Below, piece by piece: positions 63,350-64,000 of a stretch of DNA of 64,000 bases; position 1 is the first letter of the stretch, and the number at the start of each line of letters is the position of its first letter. Below the pieces are notes generated by a model, which did not search any database, was not told where the DNA came from, and worked only from the letters and a program-made list of their open reading frames with translations. A program made the translations under genes and the position numbers. The stretch comes from Euclidia mi (lineage: Eukaryota > Arthropoda > Insecta > Lepidoptera > Erebidae): NCBI GenBank assembly GCA_944739405.2, contig OX123187.2:42264394-42328393 (forward strand), read 5' to 3'.

Positions 63350-63560
63350 CGCCCACGCCGCCGGGGTGGTGTATGGTGGAGCGAGGCGCGGAGGCGGTTC
63401 GGCTCGCGGTAATTAGTGCGTTAATCGCACTAACCGAGCACACAGTTGATGCAAGTGCGTTTCCGAGAAGTCGATCAGCGCAGCTCGCGGGAGGAGCGGC
63501 AAATTGCCGACAGATATGTGTGCCGCCTGTCGGTAATTGCAAAAATCACTCGCCTCACCG
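63350..63560. promoter_or_regulatory. GC-rich block with palindromes, possible regulatory DNA
   Basis: A sharp rise in G+C and CpG, an 8-bp inverted pair ttagtgcg...cgcactaa (63413-63433) around TTAAT, and gcggcaaattgccgac nearby. It could be an exon or a promoter/enhancer. Frames across it show no recognisable domain. Confidence 0.3.
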
Positions 63561-64000
63561 CGGAACGAGCTTACAGTCCTTGTATTACAAGTACAACTCG
63601 TGTGCGACTACCGTACATACGTCTAAATACACATGCACATACATACAACAGTAACTACTCCGCGACGCTTATGTATACCTGTATACGTACTGGAACCAGT
63701 CGAGCACATTGGCTAAAAGCGACATGTTTTGATTAATACGATATTATCGTTTCCAAGTGTCGATCCTATTCTAGGTAATCTCGATAGCTCGAACGGGCGC
63801 ATAAACGATATTGCGCCATGAATAATCATGTTATATAATTGACACTGCCTGGTTTCAACACATAATAATTATATTGGTATAGTATGGATGTTCATGATTG
63901 AAAGGTTTAAAAACCTGAACTTATTCAAATTAATTTCCTATTTAGATTCGGCTGCTGACTTTATCGGGGAGCCAGCAGCCATGACATGACTACAAATTGT
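63561..64000. other. AT-rich DNA to the window end, nothing recognised
   Basis: No supported feature. Confidence 0.4.

Noticed and set aside
1..64000. CRISPR array, prokaryotic operon or phage signature
   Set aside because: The tandem arrays have 99-, 100/120- or 421-bp units, not short direct repeats with unique spacers. Introns, SINEs and LINEs show a eukaryotic genome.

Overview
The window is eukaryotic nuclear DNA, almost certainly from a moth or butterfly (Lepidoptera; a noctuid-like moth is my guess). It is AT-rich and dense in repeats. It carries repeat families typical of that order: a tRNA-headed SINE ending in a 'ccgaaggggtaggcagagg' block, short Helitron-like elements that begin TCTATACTAAT or TCTACACTA and end CTAG, and R1-, RTE- and jockey-type LINE fragments. 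No bacterial-style operon, CRISPR array, rRNA or convincing stand-alone tRNA gene is visible.

One host gene can be assembled by eye: a seven-exon plus-strand gene, coding from 24131 to 59692, whose 301-residue product matches the N-DRC ciliary/flagellar protein DRC9 (IQCG). All splice phases agree, the product is coiled-coil-like, and it ends in an IQ motif and a lysine-rich tail. Its 906 coding bases are spread over 35.5 kb because introns 4 (11.5 kb) and 6 (17.8 kb) are packed with nested transposons. A possible first non-coding exon of another plus-strand gene lies near 61.7-62.0 kb, and a GC-rich block with palindromes lies at 63.35-63.56 kb.

Layout. 1-24 kb is intergenic or upstream: a hAT MITE, SINEs, a 2.95-kb Helitron-like element with a large tandem array, two PIF/Harbinger deletion derivatives, a long ORF from an R2-like (restriction-like endonuclease) LINE, a cluster of 14 CACGGCAATGAAA motifs, and a jockey/CR1-like LINE between two SINE pieces. 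24-28 kb holds DRC9 exons 1-4. 28-39.7 kb is intron 4: a 421-bp tandem repeat with a perfect hairpin, an R1 fragment, a 2.2-kb TIR element, and a 5.3-kb hAT composite that contains a 985-bp head-to-head Penelope-like inverted repeat. Exon 5 (39669-39839) is squeezed between that hAT element and a SINE. 41.7-59.5 kb is intron 6: a broken LINE, several TIR elements, two adjacent DNA transposons, and a four-level nest of elements. 59.5-59.7 kb is the last exon.

Most striking observations: (1) the hAT element landed inside the exon-5 splice acceptor, and its own terminal CAG rebuilds an acceptor at its far end; (2) a SINE on the other side carries copies of the exon-5 splice donor in its flanks; (3) a dense array of CACGGCRATGAAA motifs in runs spaced 20-22 bp has no assigned function; (4) dozens of AAGATGGCGG (YY1/Pho-like) sites are amplified inside Helitron-like repeats. 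All calls rest on reading the sequence; no database search or alignment program was run.
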